This document shows positions 24,989-34,448 of a stretch of DNA of 64,000 nucleotides, one piece after another. Location of the stretch: contig NZ_CP170736.1 of NCBI RefSeq assembly GCF_046115505.1, positions 248,001 through 312,000 on the forward strand, in the 5' to 3' direction. Origin of the DNA: Dellaglioa kimchii (GTDB taxonomy: Bacteria > Bacillota > Bacilli > Lactobacillales > Lactobacillaceae). How positions within the stretch are numbered: position 1 is the first letter of the stretch; each line of letters starts with the position of its first letter. The notes beneath the pieces are model-generated. The model was given only the letters and a program-made list of their open reading frames with translations. It had not been told where the DNA came from and did not search any database. The translations under genes were made by a program, and so were the position numbers.

Positions 24989-25017
24989 ATCATACTGTCT
25001 TTTTAAACTAATGTCAA
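24989..25017 (-). promoter_or_regulatory. Strong rpsD promoter
   Basis: On the minus strand a perfect -35 TTGACA (25017-25012) and TATGAT (24994-24989) are separated by 17 bases. Confidence 0.85.
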
Positions 25018-25099
25018 TTTGTTTTCACGTTTGTTTACATAATAAAAAGAATATATATAATTAATAACATTAATTTCTATAAATAATAGATAAAAGCTA

Positions 25100-25128
25100 G
25101 TGAACGCTTTAAAGGTCTATGATATAAT
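25100..25128 (+). promoter_or_regulatory. Probable ezrA promoter
   Basis: A perfect -10 TATAAT (25123-25128) with a weak -35 GTGAAC (25100-25105) at 17 bases, about 70 bases before ezrA. The stretch 24964-25198 is the divergent rpsD/ezrA control region. Confidence 0.55.
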
Positions 25129-25198
25129 GATTAGAAGCATAAAATTTGAATGTGAAAAGTAAATATAAATTTTAGTAAGCTAAAGGCGGGATTAGGAT

Positions 25199-26920
25199 AT
25201 GACACAGATTTTTGTTGGAATAATAGTAGTAGCCATTATTATCTATGCAACAGCGTTTTTTCTTCAGAAACGCAATGAAAAAAAATTCGAAACATTTCGT
25301 GATCAAGTAAAAGTTATTGCTCATTCTGAAGTTGAACAACAGCTTCAGTTAACGAAGGATTTGGGGTTAACAGGTGAAAGTCTTAAAACATTTTCAGCAT
25401 TACAATCAGACTTTAAAGAAGTGCAAAATGCAAAATTGCCTAAAATTTCGACACAAATTAATGAAGCATATGAAGCAAACTCGAAATATCAATTTCTTTC
25501 TAACCGTCAATTAGCGGCAGAAATAGAAGTTAAATTAATTTCAAGTGAAAAAACACTTAAAGGGATTGAAAAAGCATTAACGTCGTTGAAAGAAAGTGAT
25601 GAAAGTAATCATCAAGCTGTTGATTCACTTGAAAAAAAATATCAGGATTTACGTAAAACATTATTATCAAAGAACTTTTCGTATGGACCTAGTATCGATA
25701 AACTTGAGGATAAACTAACTGGTCTTGAAGATGATTTTGACCGTTTTTCAACATTAACGAGTGCTGGAGATCATGATACGGCTGAAAAAGTTTTAAGTAA
25801 GCTAAGAGAAGATACAACCTCGTTAGAAAAGATTCTTGATGAGATTCCACCACTATATAAAAGTTTGAAGAACGAATTTCCAGATCAACTTGCTGAATTA
25901 CAATCTGGTTACATGAAATTAACGGATGAAAATTATAATTTCCCAGTGGGGGATGACATCCCTAAACAAATAGACGAAATTCAAACACGTGTTGACGAAA
26001 CATTACTTAAATTAGAGAACCTAGAAGTAGCGTCAACAATTGTTGCAGTTAATGACATGGCTAATCAAATTGATTATTTATATGATGTTATGGAAAAAGA
26101 GTTGGCCGCAAAAGATAAGATAGAAAAGCAAGAAGAAAGTTATCGTAAATTCATTGATCATGCTGAAAAACAAAGTCAAATGCTTTTAGTTGAATTAGAT
26201 AGATTGGGTCAAAATTATGAATTAAGTCATAATGAATTAGAAGACGCGCAAAAATTAAATCAACAAATTAGGGACATTGATGCACAACATGACACTGATA
26301 AAGCGATTATTGATTCTGGTGAAGCAATTTATAGCGAGATGGCTGAGCGAGTTGAACAAAACTCTAAGTTGTTAGAAAAAATTGAATCTGAACAACAAAA
26401 AATTGATGCTAGCATTCAGGATTTACGTAGCAATGAAAAAAAGGCCAGCGCAACAATTCAAAGATTTGATATTGAATTACATCAAATTAAAAGACAAGTT
26501 GAACAGGTTAATCTTCCAGGACTACCTAATGATTACTTAGATTTTTTCTATGTTGTTAGTGATGAAATTGAAGAAGTTGAAGTAGCAATTGGTAAATTAA
26601 GAATTAACATTGAAAAAATTGCAAAACAAATTATCGATATTGAAGCAGATCTTGAAAGTTTAGAAGATAAGACACACGATCTTATTGATAGTGCATCGTT
26701 ATCTGAGAGTTTACTACAATATGCGAATAGATTTAGAAACTCGAATGAAGAGATTGCAATTGCATTTGAAAAGGCAAAGCAATTATTTAATAATGATTTT
26801 AATTATGCAGCTAGTTTGGAAACAATTGCGACTGCATTAGATAAAGTAGAGCCTGGTTCATATAAAAAAATAGAGAAACAATATTATGATAATATGGAAG
26901 ACAGCTTTGAAATTGAATAG
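25199..26920 (+). CDS. ezrA: EzrA septation ring regulator
   Basis: EzrA (573 residues) is a membrane-anchored spectrin-like protein that binds FtsZ and limits Z-ring formation to mid-cell. Seen: one N-terminal membrane helix (about residues 3-21) followed by KRNEKKFE, then a long charged, coiled-coil body rich in Glu, Lys and Gln with few prolines. The C-terminal part has LLQYANRFRNSNEEIAIAF, near the conserved QxYANRYR patch of the family. Length is typical (about 565-575). GGCGGGATTAGGAT precedes the ATG. A weak terminator follows at 26930-26972. Confidence 0.95.
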   Translation: MTQIFVGIIVVAIIIYATAFFLQKRNEKKFETFRDQVKVIAHSEVEQQLQLTKDLGLTGESLKTFSALQSDFKEVQNAKLPKISTQINEAYEANSKYQFLSNRQLAAEIEVKLISSEKTLKGIEKALTSLKESDESNHQAVDSLEKKYQDLRKTLLSKNFSYGPSIDKLEDKLTGLEDDFDRFSTLTSAGDHDTAEKVLSKLREDTTSLEKILDEIPPLYKSLKNEFPDQLAELQSGYMKLTDENYNFPVGDDIPKQIDEIQTRVDETLLKLENLEVASTIVAVNDMANQIDYLYDVMEKELAAKDKIEKQEESYRKFIDHAEKQSQMLLVELDRLGQNYELSHNELEDAQKLNQQIRDIDAQHDTDKAIIDSGEAIYSEMAERVEQNSKLLEKIESEQQKIDASIQDLRSNEKKASATIQRFDIELHQIKRQVEQVNLPGLPNDYLDFFYVVSDEIEEVEVAIGKLRINIEKIAKQIIDIEADLESLEDKTHDLIDSASLSESLLQYANRFRNSNEEIAIAFEKAKQLFNNDFNYAASLETIATALDKVEPGSYKKIEKQYYDNMEDSFEIE

Positions 26921-26929
26921 TAACTATAT

Positions 26930-26972
26930 AAGTGGGGACTAGGGCATTAATTTGCTCAGTCGCCACTTTTAT
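26930..26972 (+). terminator. Probable imperfect terminator after ezrA
   Basis: AAGTGG pairs with CCACTT, with further GACT/AGTC pairs inside; the T-run is short (four T). Lower confidence than the other terminators. Confidence 0.45.
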
Positions 26973-27068
26973 ATTCTATAAAGAAACACCAGGGATGAAT
27001 AAAAAGTGTCAATCTGGTACGAAGTATATTATAATGAGAAAAGTATTTTTCAGAAAAGAAGGTAACTA

Positions 27069-28220
27069 ATGATTTATTTTGATAATAGTGCAACAACAAA
27101 AATAACGCCCGAAGTTTTAGATACATATAATAAAGTTAGTGATCAAGTATGGGGTAATCCATCTAGCCTAAATAACTTAGGTGAGATAGCTCACAATTTA
27201 TTAGAGCAGTCACGTCAACAGATTGCAAGCTTATTAAATGTATTTGAAGATGAAATATTATTTACTGGAAGTGGAACTGAAGGTGATAATTGGGTAATTA
27301 AAGGAACCGCTATGGCAAAAATGAACCATGGTAAGCACTTAATTACGACAACCGTTGAGCATCCTGCTGTTATGAATACAATGGCTCAGCTGGAACAGCT
27401 TGGTTTTGAGGTTACCTATTTGCCAGTTGATGATGAGGGTCGAATTAGTATTGATGATTTAAAGGCTGCTTTGAGATCTGATACTATTTTAGTTTCAGTT
27501 ATGGCAGTTAATAATGAAATTGGAACCATTCAGCCTTTAGTTGAAATTGGGGACGTACTAAAAGATTATCCAACAGTTCATTTTCATGTGGATGCTGTTC
27601 AAGCCATTGGTAAAGGTGTGCAAGAAGCTTTTATGAGTGACAGAGTAGATTTTGTAACGTTCTCTGGGCATAAATTTCATGCGCCACGTGGAGTAGGGTT
27701 TATTTACAGCAAAAGAGGTCGTCACATTGAACCACTTCTTACAGGTGGTGGACAAGAACATAACTTACGTAGCGGAACTGAAAATGTACCTGCAATTACT
27801 AGCATGGCAAGAGCATTGCGATTATTATTAACAGATGAAACTAAGATGGTGATGAAACAAAAAGCTGTTAAAGAATTAGTTTTCAACCATATTAGTAAGT
27901 TTGATAAGATTACAACTTTTTCAAAATTACAATCAAATTTTGCGCCACATATATTGTGTTTTGCAATTGAGGGTGTTCGTGGCGAATCAATTGTTCATGC
28001 ATTTGAAAGTGAAGGAATATATATTTCAACTACAAGTGCTTGTTCATCAAAGAAAAATCAAGCATCTGGCACATTATTAGCAATGAATGTGCCAGAACCA
28101 CTTGCTAAATCAGCCGTTCGAATTAGTTTTGATGGAAATAATACGCTAGAAGAAGCAAAAGAATTTAATCGTATTTTTGATATTTTGTATCATAAATTTG
28201 AAAAAATTAATTCTAAATAA
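27069..28220 (+). CDS. iscS: IscS/NifS-type cysteine desulfurase (ThiI partner)
   Basis: A class I PLP cysteine desulfurase of 383 residues. Seen: the N-terminal IYFDNSATTKITPEVLDTY, the PLP lysine in FSGHKFHAPRGVGF (about 201-214), TGGGQEHNLRSGTEN, and the catalytic cysteine on its flexible loop in TSACSSKKNQASGT (about 322-335). It is followed after 15 bases by thiI, the arrangement seen in Bacillus (nifZ-thiI), so it very likely supplies sulfur for 4-thiouridine in tRNA and for thiamine. It is distinct from SufS at 131. A TATAAT at 27030-27035 may be its -10. Confidence 0.94.
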   Translation: MIYFDNSATTKITPEVLDTYNKVSDQVWGNPSSLNNLGEIAHNLLEQSRQQIASLLNVFEDEILFTGSGTEGDNWVIKGTAMAKMNHGKHLITTTVEHPAVMNTMAQLEQLGFEVTYLPVDDEGRISIDDLKAALRSDTILVSVMAVNNEIGTIQPLVEIGDVLKDYPTVHFHVDAVQAIGKGVQEAFMSDRVDFVTFSGHKFHAPRGVGFIYSKRGRHIEPLLTGGGQEHNLRSGTENVPAITSMARALRLLLTDETKMVMKQKAVKELVFNHISKFDKITTFSKLQSNFAPHILCFAIEGVRGESIVHAFESEGIYISTTSACSSKKNQASGTLLAMNVPEPLAKSAVRISFDGNNTLEEAKEFNRIFDILYHKFEKINSK

Positions 28221-28235
28221 TGAGAGGATGTCGAC

Positions 28236-29453
28236 ATGCAATATACAGAGATAATGGTTCGTTATGGCGAACTATCAACAAAAGGAAAAAATAAGAGGAA
28301 CTTTATTGATCGCCTAGGAACAAACGTCCGAAATAGTTTACATGGTTTTGATGATTTAGTTGTTAAAGCAAATCGTGATCGGATGCACATTAATTTAAAC
28401 GGTGACGACAGCGAATTAGTTATGCAACGTTTATCACAGGTTTTTGGGATTCAAAATTTTTCACCTGCAATTCGCGTTGAACAAGATATGGATTTAGTTA
28501 AAGAAACAGCTGTAGCAATGATTAGTGAGCAATTTGTTGAAGGAACAACATTTAAAGTTAACACACGTCGTTCTGATCATGATTTTGAATTAGATACTAA
28601 TGAGTTGAATGACGAACTAGGTGGCTGGATTTTAGATCACGTACCTGGCATTACTGTTAAAATGAAACAGCCTGATATTATTTTACGTGTTGAAGTTCGT
28701 TCAAATGGGATTTTCTTATCTTCTGAAACGCGTCAGGGTGCTGGTGGTTTACCCGTTGGTACTGCTGGTAAAGGGATGTTAATGTTATCAGGTGGAATTG
28801 ATTCGCCTGTTGCAGGGTACCTTGGTATGAAACGTGGTGTTTCAATGGAGATGGTTCATTTCTTCAGTCCACCATATACAAGTGAACAAGCTTTAGCTAA
28901 GGCTAAAGAACTAACAGTTAAATTGACACCTTATGTTGGAACAATTCAATTTATTGAAGTTCCATTTACTGAGATCCAAGAGCAAATTAAACATGATGTA
29001 CCAGAACCATATTTAATGACCATAACTCGTCGTTTCATGTTACGCTTAACTGAAAAAATTGCCGAATTACGTGGTGGATTAGCCATCTTTAATGGAGAAT
29101 CATTAGGCCAAGTTGCTTCTCAAACACTTGAAAGCATGGTTGCAATTAATGACGTTACAACAATGCCAATTATTCGACCAGTCGTTTCAATGGATAAAAA
29201 TGAAATTATTGATGTTGCTAAAAAAATTGATACATTTGAACTTTCAATTAAACCATTTGAAGATTGTTGTACAATTTTTGCTCCACCAGCACCTAAAACA
29301 AAGCCTCGTTTAGACCGTTCAAGGGAATTTGAAGCTCGTTTGGATATCGATGGCTTAATGGAACGTGCATTGGCAGGTGTCAAGGTTAGCAAGATTCGTG
29401 TTGGCGAAGAATATTTAAATGAAAATAGTGAATTATTCGCAGAATTACTATAG
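28236..29453 (+). CDS. thiI: ThiI tRNA 4-thiouridine synthetase
   Basis: ThiI (405 residues) adenylates U8 of tRNA and inserts sulfur. Seen in order: the ferredoxin-like start EIMVRYGELSTKGKNKRNF, a THUMP domain (about 60-165), and the PP-loop ATPase motif LSGGIDSPVAG (about 184-194), followed by NGESLGQVASQTLESM and KPFEDCCTIFAPP. The C-terminal rhodanese domain of the E. coli enzyme is absent, as in other Gram-positive ThiI proteins of this length. GAGAGGATG precedes the ATG; it shares an operon with iscS. Confidence 0.96.
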   Translation: MQYTEIMVRYGELSTKGKNKRNFIDRLGTNVRNSLHGFDDLVVKANRDRMHINLNGDDSELVMQRLSQVFGIQNFSPAIRVEQDMDLVKETAVAMISEQFVEGTTFKVNTRRSDHDFELDTNELNDELGGWILDHVPGITVKMKQPDIILRVEVRSNGIFLSSETRQGAGGLPVGTAGKGMLMLSGGIDSPVAGYLGMKRGVSMEMVHFFSPPYTSEQALAKAKELTVKLTPYVGTIQFIEVPFTEIQEQIKHDVPEPYLMTITRRFMLRLTEKIAELRGGLAIFNGESLGQVASQTLESMVAINDVTTMPIIRPVVSMDKNEIIDVAKKIDTFELSIKPFEDCCTIFAPPAPKTKPRLDRSREFEARLDIDGLMERALAGVKVSKIRVGEEYLNENSELFAELL

Positions 29454-29462
29454 TAGCACTTT

Positions 29463-29494
29463 AAAAGATTAGACAAATCGGTCTAATCTTTTTT
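29463..29494 (+). terminator. Terminator after thiI
   Basis: Arms AAAAGATTAGAC (29463-29474) and GTCTAATCTTTT (29481-29492) pair perfectly and a T-run follows. Confidence 0.9.
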
Positions 29495-29568
29495 TGTCCA
29501 ATCAAATAAGTCGCTTCTTAAACAGTAATTGAGTAAGATAGAGATAAATAAAGAAAGGGTGGTCAATT

Positions 29569-30057
29569 ATGAAAGTAACTCGTCATGGTAGTGAAATGGA
29601 TACAGTTGGGGAAGCACCAAAAGTAGGGGAAGTTTTTCCTACAGTTAATGCGTACGATGAAAATGATCAAGTTGTAACATTACCTAAAAGTACAGGTAAA
29701 AAATTAGTATTAAGTGTTGTTCCAAGTATTACGACAAGTGTTTGCAGTATAGAAACAAAACGTTTTAATATGGAAGCAGATAATTTTAAAGATATCGAAT
29801 TTATTACCGTATCTGATGATTCAAAAGAAGATCAAAAAAATTGGTGTGCCGCTGAGGGTGTAAACAATTTACAATTACTTCATGCAGATAAGGGGAATTT
29901 TGCGAAAGTTACTGGATTAGATGTTCCGGAATTTGGTCATATGGCTCGAATGGTTTTCATTTTAGATGAAACTGGACATGTTATTTATGAAGAACTGGTT
30001 ACGGAAATCTCAAATGAGCCAGACTACGCTAAACTACTTGAAGAATTAAAAAAATAA
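29569..30057 (+). CDS. tpx: Thiol peroxidase (Tpx, atypical 2-Cys peroxiredoxin)
   Basis: Tpx (162 residues) reduces peroxides using two cysteines. Peroxidatic Cys59 lies in ITTSVCSIETKRFN and resolving Cys93 in KNWCAAEG, matching Cys61/Cys95 of the E. coli enzyme. The C-terminal FGHMARMVFILDETGHVIYEE is also typical. AAAGGGTGG precedes the ATG. With GshF it forms part of the thiol redox defence in this segment. It is monocistronic. Confidence 0.95.
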   Translation: MKVTRHGSEMDTVGEAPKVGEVFPTVNAYDENDQVVTLPKSTGKKLVLSVVPSITTSVCSIETKRFNMEADNFKDIEFITVSDDSKEDQKNWCAAEGVNNLQLLHADKGNFAKVTGLDVPEFGHMARMVFILDETGHVIYEELVTEISNEPDYAKLLEELKK

Positions 30058-30061
30058 AATA

Positions 30062-30090
30062 TTGACGATTTTCAGAATAAACGCTAAAAT
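30062..30090 (+). promoter_or_regulatory. Promoter of the valS T-box transcript
   Basis: TTGACG (30062-30067) and TAAAAT (30085-30090) are separated by 17 bases, directly before the T-box leader. Confidence 0.8.
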
Positions 30091-30096
30091 GTGACT

Positions 30097-30327
30097 ACAG
30101 ACAAAGAATGAGAACACCAGTCATTTCAGAGATAAAATGCTAGGCTGAAACATTTTAATTAGACATTATGGTGGTAGCTCAGGAGTCGTTATTCTGAAAT
30201 TAAGTAGGAATAACCGGACATTATTGTTCGTTAAAAAGTAATTAAGAGGGGTTAAAACCCAATTTAGGTGGTACCACGGCACTGTCGTCCTAAAACAGAA
30301 ATGTTTTTTGATGACGGTGTTTTTTTA
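30097..30327 (+). promoter_or_regulatory. T-box riboswitch, valine-type, upstream of valS
   Basis: The conserved T-box AGGTGGTACCACGG lies at 30266-30279. It is followed by a terminator whose arms are 30280-30289 and 30310-30319, with a T-run to 30327. Stem I can be folded with AGAA near the 5' end pairing with TTCT after 30191, which puts GTT (30188-30190, valine) in the specifier position, followed by A. The AG-bulge region AGAGAT is present in the upper stem. Uncharged tRNA-Val would favour the antiterminator and expression of valS. The specifier assignment is by hand. Confidence 0.9.
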
Positions 30328-30364
30328 TGCCTAAAATAAAATTGATAGATGAAAAGGAGAACTC

Positions 30365-33010
30365 ATGACAAAAGAAGTTGAATTATCAACAAAATATGAT
30401 CCAAGTCAGGTTGAACCTGGCCGTTATGAAGAATGGTTGAAAAAAGATTTATTTAAACCTAATGCTAATCCAGAAGCAAAACCTTATTCAATCGTTATTC
30501 CACCGCCTAATGTTACTGGTAAATTACATTTAGGCCATGCTTGGGATACAACATTACAAGATATTTTAATTAGACAAAAAAGAATGCAAGGCTTTGATAC
30601 ACTTTGGTTACCAGGCATGGACCATGCTGGAATTGCAACACAAGCAAAGGTTGAAGCTAAACTAGCTGAACAAGGTGTGACACGTTATGATTTAGGCCGT
30701 GAGAAATTTGTACAACAAGTTTGGGATTGGAAAGATGAATACGCTGATGTTATTCATAAGCAATGGGCTAAAATGGGATTATCACTCGATTATAGTCGTG
30801 AACGTTTCACATTAGATGACGGCTTATCAGATGCCGTAAAAAAAGTCTTTGTTAATTTATATAATAAAGGATTAATCTATCGTGGCGAATACATTATTAA
30901 TTGGGATCCTAAAGCAAGAACCGCTTTATCAGATATTGAAGTCATTCATCAAGATGATGAAGGTGCTTTTTATCATGTTAAATATCCATTCGCTGATGGT
31001 TCTGGATTTATTGAAATAGCGACAACACGTCCAGAAACGATGATGGGCGATGTCGCTGTTGCTGTTCACCCTGATGATGATCGTTACAAAGATATTGTTG
31101 GTAAAAAAGTCATTCTACCACTTGTTAACAAAGAAATTCCTATTATTACAGATCATTATGTTGATATGGCATTTGGGACAGGGATGGTTAAAATAACACC
31201 TGCTCATGATCCTAATGACTTTGAGGTGGGTAATCGCCATGACTTACCTCGTATTAATACAATGAATGAAGATGCAACAATGAACGAAAATGCTGGTAAA
31301 TATGTTGGCATGGACCGTTTTGAAGCACGTAAAGCAATTGTTAAAGATCTTGAAGCTGAGGACTTAATGATTAAGATTGATCCAATTACACATAGTGTTG
31401 GTCATTCTGAAAGAACTGGCGTTCAAGTTGAGGCCCGTTTATCAACACAATGGTTTGTTAAAATGAAACCACTCGCAGAAGAAGCTTTGAAATTCCAACA
31501 AGGGGATGACAAAGTTGGATTCGTCCCAGAACGATTTGAAAATACATTTACACAGTGGATGGAAAATGTTCATGATTGGGTTATTTCACGTCAATTATGG
31601 TGGGGACATCAAATCCCAGCTTGGTATCATAAAGAAACTGGCGAAATGTACGTTGGTGAGGTTGCACCAACTGATATTGAAAATTGGGAACAAGATAATG
31701 ATGTCTTAGATACGTGGTTTTCAAGTGCTTTATGGCCATTTTCAACAATGGGTTGGCCAAATACTGATGCACCTGATTTTAAACGCTATTTCCCAACTAA
31801 TACGCTTGTCACAGGATATGATATTATCTTCTTCTGGGTATCACGAATGATTTTCCAAAGCCTAGAATTTACAGATGAACGTCCGTTTGAACATGTTTTA
31901 ATTCATGGATTAATTCGTGATGAGAATGGCCGTAAAATGAGTAAATCACTTGGTAATGGGATTGATCCAATGGATGTTATTCAAAAGTATGGAGCAGATG
32001 CACTTCGTTGGTTCCTATCTAATGGATCTGCACCAGGACAAGATGTTCGTTTTAGTTACACTAAAATGGATGCTTCTTGGAACTTTATTAATAAAATTTG
32101 GAATGCTAGTCGATTTGTTATTATGAATTTAGATGGTGTGGATAAAATTGAATTACCAGCTAAATCAGAATGGCAGCTTGCTGACAAATGGATATTAAGC
32201 CGATTAAATACAACTGTTTCTGAAGTTACACGCTTATTGGATGTCTTTGAATTTGGTGAAGCTGGTCGTGCTCTATACAATTTCATCTGGAATGACTTCT
32301 GTGATTGGTATATTGAAATGAGTAAAGAAAATCTTAATGGTGAAGATCAGACAGTTAAGCAAAATACACAACAAATTTTGGCTTATGTTTTAGATCAAAC
32401 ATTGAAATTGCTTCATCCAATTATTCCATTTGTAACTGAAGAACTTTGGTTAACAATGCCTCATGAAGGGGAATCAATTGTTGTTGCAGATTACCCAGTG
32501 GTTCATCCAGAATTTGAAGATGAACAATCAGTTATTGATATGAACAATTTAATTGAATTAATTCGTGCTGTTAGAAATAATCGTGCAGAAGTAAATGCAC
32601 CTATGTCTAGTGCAGTAGATTTATTGATTAAAACAACTGATGAAAAAACAAAGATTATTTTTGAAGACAATCAAGATTTTATTCAACGATTCTGTCATCC
32701 TAAGGAACTTCAAATCAGTTCAAATGTTGTTGCTCCTAAGCTAGCAATGACGTCTGTAATTACGGGAGCAGAGATTTATATGCCACTTGCTGAACTAATT
32801 GATTTGAATGACGAAATTGCTCGTTTGGAAAAAGAAGTTAAAAAACTTGATGTTGAAGTTGTTCGTGGAACTAAAAAATTAGGCAATGAAAAGTTTGTTG
32901 CTAGTGCACCTGAGGCAGTAGTTACAAAAGAAAAAGAAAAATTAGCAGATTACCAAATTAAATTAACAGCAACTAAGGAAAGAATTTCTGATTTAAAAGC
33001 AGAAGTTTAA
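30365..33010 (+). CDS. valS: Valyl-tRNA synthetase
   Basis: ValS (881 residues) charges tRNA-Val. Seen: class I motifs PPPNVTGKLHLGHAWD (HIGH-type, about residues 43-58) and RKMSKSLGN (KMSKS, about 524-532), the editing domain between them with TTRPETMMGDVAVAV, and the C-terminal coiled-coil arm typical of ValS. Length is normal (about 880). AAAAGGAGAAC precedes the ATG. It is controlled by the upstream T-box and followed by a terminator. Confidence 0.98.
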   Translation: MTKEVELSTKYDPSQVEPGRYEEWLKKDLFKPNANPEAKPYSIVIPPPNVTGKLHLGHAWDTTLQDILIRQKRMQGFDTLWLPGMDHAGIATQAKVEAKLAEQGVTRYDLGREKFVQQVWDWKDEYADVIHKQWAKMGLSLDYSRERFTLDDGLSDAVKKVFVNLYNKGLIYRGEYIINWDPKARTALSDIEVIHQDDEGAFYHVKYPFADGSGFIEIATTRPETMMGDVAVAVHPDDDRYKDIVGKKVILPLVNKEIPIITDHYVDMAFGTGMVKITPAHDPNDFEVGNRHDLPRINTMNEDATMNENAGKYVGMDRFEARKAIVKDLEAEDLMIKIDPITHSVGHSERTGVQVEARLSTQWFVKMKPLAEEALKFQQGDDKVGFVPERFENTFTQWMENVHDWVISRQLWWGHQIPAWYHKETGEMYVGEVAPTDIENWEQDNDVLDTWFSSALWPFSTMGWPNTDAPDFKRYFPTNTLVTGYDIIFFWVSRMIFQSLEFTDERPFEHVLIHGLIRDENGRKMSKSLGNGIDPMDVIQKYGADALRWFLSNGSAPGQDVRFSYTKMDASWNFINKIWNASRFVIMNLDGVDKIELPAKSEWQLADKWILSRLNTTVSEVTRLLDVFEFGEAGRALYNFIWNDFCDWYIEMSKENLNGEDQTVKQNTQQILAYVLDQTLKLLHPIIPFVTEELWLTMPHEGESIVVADYPVVHPEFEDEQSVIDMNNLIELIRAVRNNRAEVNAPMSSAVDLLIKTTDEKTKIIFEDNQDFIQRFCHPKELQISSNVVAPKLAMTSVITGAEIYMPLAELIDLNDEIARLEKEVKKLDVEVVRGTKKLGNEKFVASAPEAVVTKEKEKLADYQIKLTATKERISDLKAEV

Positions 33011-33017
33011 TCTAACA

Positions 33018-33068
33018 AAATAGACTTATTTCGGGTACAATATACCTGAGATAAGTCTATTTTTTTTA
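33018..33068 (+). terminator. Terminator after valS
   Basis: AATAGACTTAT (33019-33029) pairs with ATAAGTCTATT (33050-33061 region) around an inner GGGTA/TACC-containing loop, and a long T-run follows. Confidence 0.85.
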
Positions 33069-33085
33069 GAAAGCGGGACGGAAAA

Positions 33086-34399
33086 TTGATCACAACTTAC
33101 GAAGAGGCACTCAATTTTATTCATGGGCGAACAAAATTTAAAAAAAGTCCATCTTTGAATAGAATGCGAGCATTTATGGAACGCTTAGATAACCCACAAG
33201 GTAATATCGCGATGATTCATGTTGCTGGAACGAATGGAAAGGGCTCAACAGTTGCATTTTTACGTGAATTATTAATTGCACAAGGGTTGAATGTAGGAAC
33301 TTATACTTCACCATTCATTGTTAAATTTAATGAACGTATTTCCTTAAATGGACAGATGATTGATGATACCGCCCTTTTACATTTAGTAAATGTCGTGAAA
33401 CCAGTTGTTGATCGAATGGATATTGAACTAGCCGATTTTGAGGGGGGACCAACTGAATTCGAAATTATTACTGCAATGATGTTTGTATACTTTGGCAGCA
33501 TAAATCCTGTAGATATTGTAGTTGTTGAAACGGGCTTAGGCGGGAAGTATGATTCAACTAATATTATTGATCCAATTATTTCAGTTATTACAACAATTGG
33601 CCTAGATCATATGAAAATATTAGGTAATACAATTGAAAAGATAGCGCAACAAAAAGCAGGTATCATTAAACGTAATCGGCCTATTGTCGTTGGTAGAGTA
33701 ACTGATGGAGTCTTTAGCGTGATTAATAATGAGGCTAAATTAAAAAATAGTCCTATTTTTCGATTAGGAGTGGATTTTAATGCTAAATCTGAGGGAACAA
33801 AATCATCATGGGAAGAAATTTTAACGTATACGTCGAATAAAATGAATATTAAACAACTTTCTGTGCCATTATTAGGTGAATTTCAAGATGAAAATGCAGC
33901 AACAGCAATTGCTACTTTTGAGAAGGTTGCTGAAATTCAGGGATGGGCCATCAGTCCTAAATCAATTAGGCAAGGTATCTCTGAGACACGATGGCCAGGA
34001 CGTTTTGAAAAAGTGAATGATGAACCGTTAGTCATTTTAGATGGCGCGCACAATAGCGCAGCAGTGGATCGGATTACGCAGTTGCTTAAAACGCATTTTC
34101 AAGATAAAGAAATCACAATTATTTTTGCAGTACTAGCGGATAAGCAAGGCAAACAAATGCTGGAAAAATTAGCTGCAGTTCCTCATGTACGAGTTATACT
34201 AACTCAATTTTCAGGGCCACGTCTTGTAAGCAAAATAGATGATTTCAACGTTAATAAGTTTGATAATGTCTCCATTCAAGAAAGTTGGAAAGAGGCATTA
34301 GTTCAAAGTGTTGGCGAAATGTCTTCTGTTGATTTATTACTTGTGACAGGATCGTTATACTTTATTTCGGAGGTTCGTAGTTATTTTGTATCAGAATAA
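33086..34399 (+). CDS. folC: Folylpolyglutamate synthase (FolC)
   Basis: FolC (437 residues) adds glutamates to folates and may also act as dihydrofolate synthase. Seen: the P-loop VAGTNGKGSTVAFL (about residues 46-59), the following TSPFIVKFNERI, VETGLGGKYDSTN, GLDHMKILGNTIEKIAQQKAGIIK (in part) and LDGAHNSAA in the C-terminal Mur-type domain. It starts with TTG 33086, after GCGGGACGGA. FolC is usually found after valS in lactobacilli, as here. Confidence 0.94.
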   Translation: MITTYEEALNFIHGRTKFKKSPSLNRMRAFMERLDNPQGNIAMIHVAGTNGKGSTVAFLRELLIAQGLNVGTYTSPFIVKFNERISLNGQMIDDTALLHLVNVVKPVVDRMDIELADFEGGPTEFEIITAMMFVYFGSINPVDIVVVETGLGGKYDSTNIIDPIISVITTIGLDHMKILGNTIEKIAQQKAGIIKRNRPIVVGRVTDGVFSVINNEAKLKNSPIFRLGVDFNAKSEGTKSSWEEILTYTSNKMNIKQLSVPLLGEFQDENAATAIATFEKVAEIQGWAISPKSIRQGISETRWPGRFEKVNDEPLVILDGAHNSAAVDRITQLLKTHFQDKEITIIFAVLADKQGKQMLEKLAAVPHVRVILTQFSGPRLVSKIDDFNVNKFDNVSIQESWKEALVQSVGEMSSVDLLLVTGSLYFISEVRSYFVSE

Positions 34400-34448
34400 T
34401 TTAAATAAGTGAATTTCTCGTATTTAATAAAAAATAGGAGGAATCACC

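Noticed and set aside
29120..29476. Open frame of 118 codons antisense to thiI
   Set aside because: It covers the conserved 3' end of thiI, has no recognisable domain and no ribosome site.
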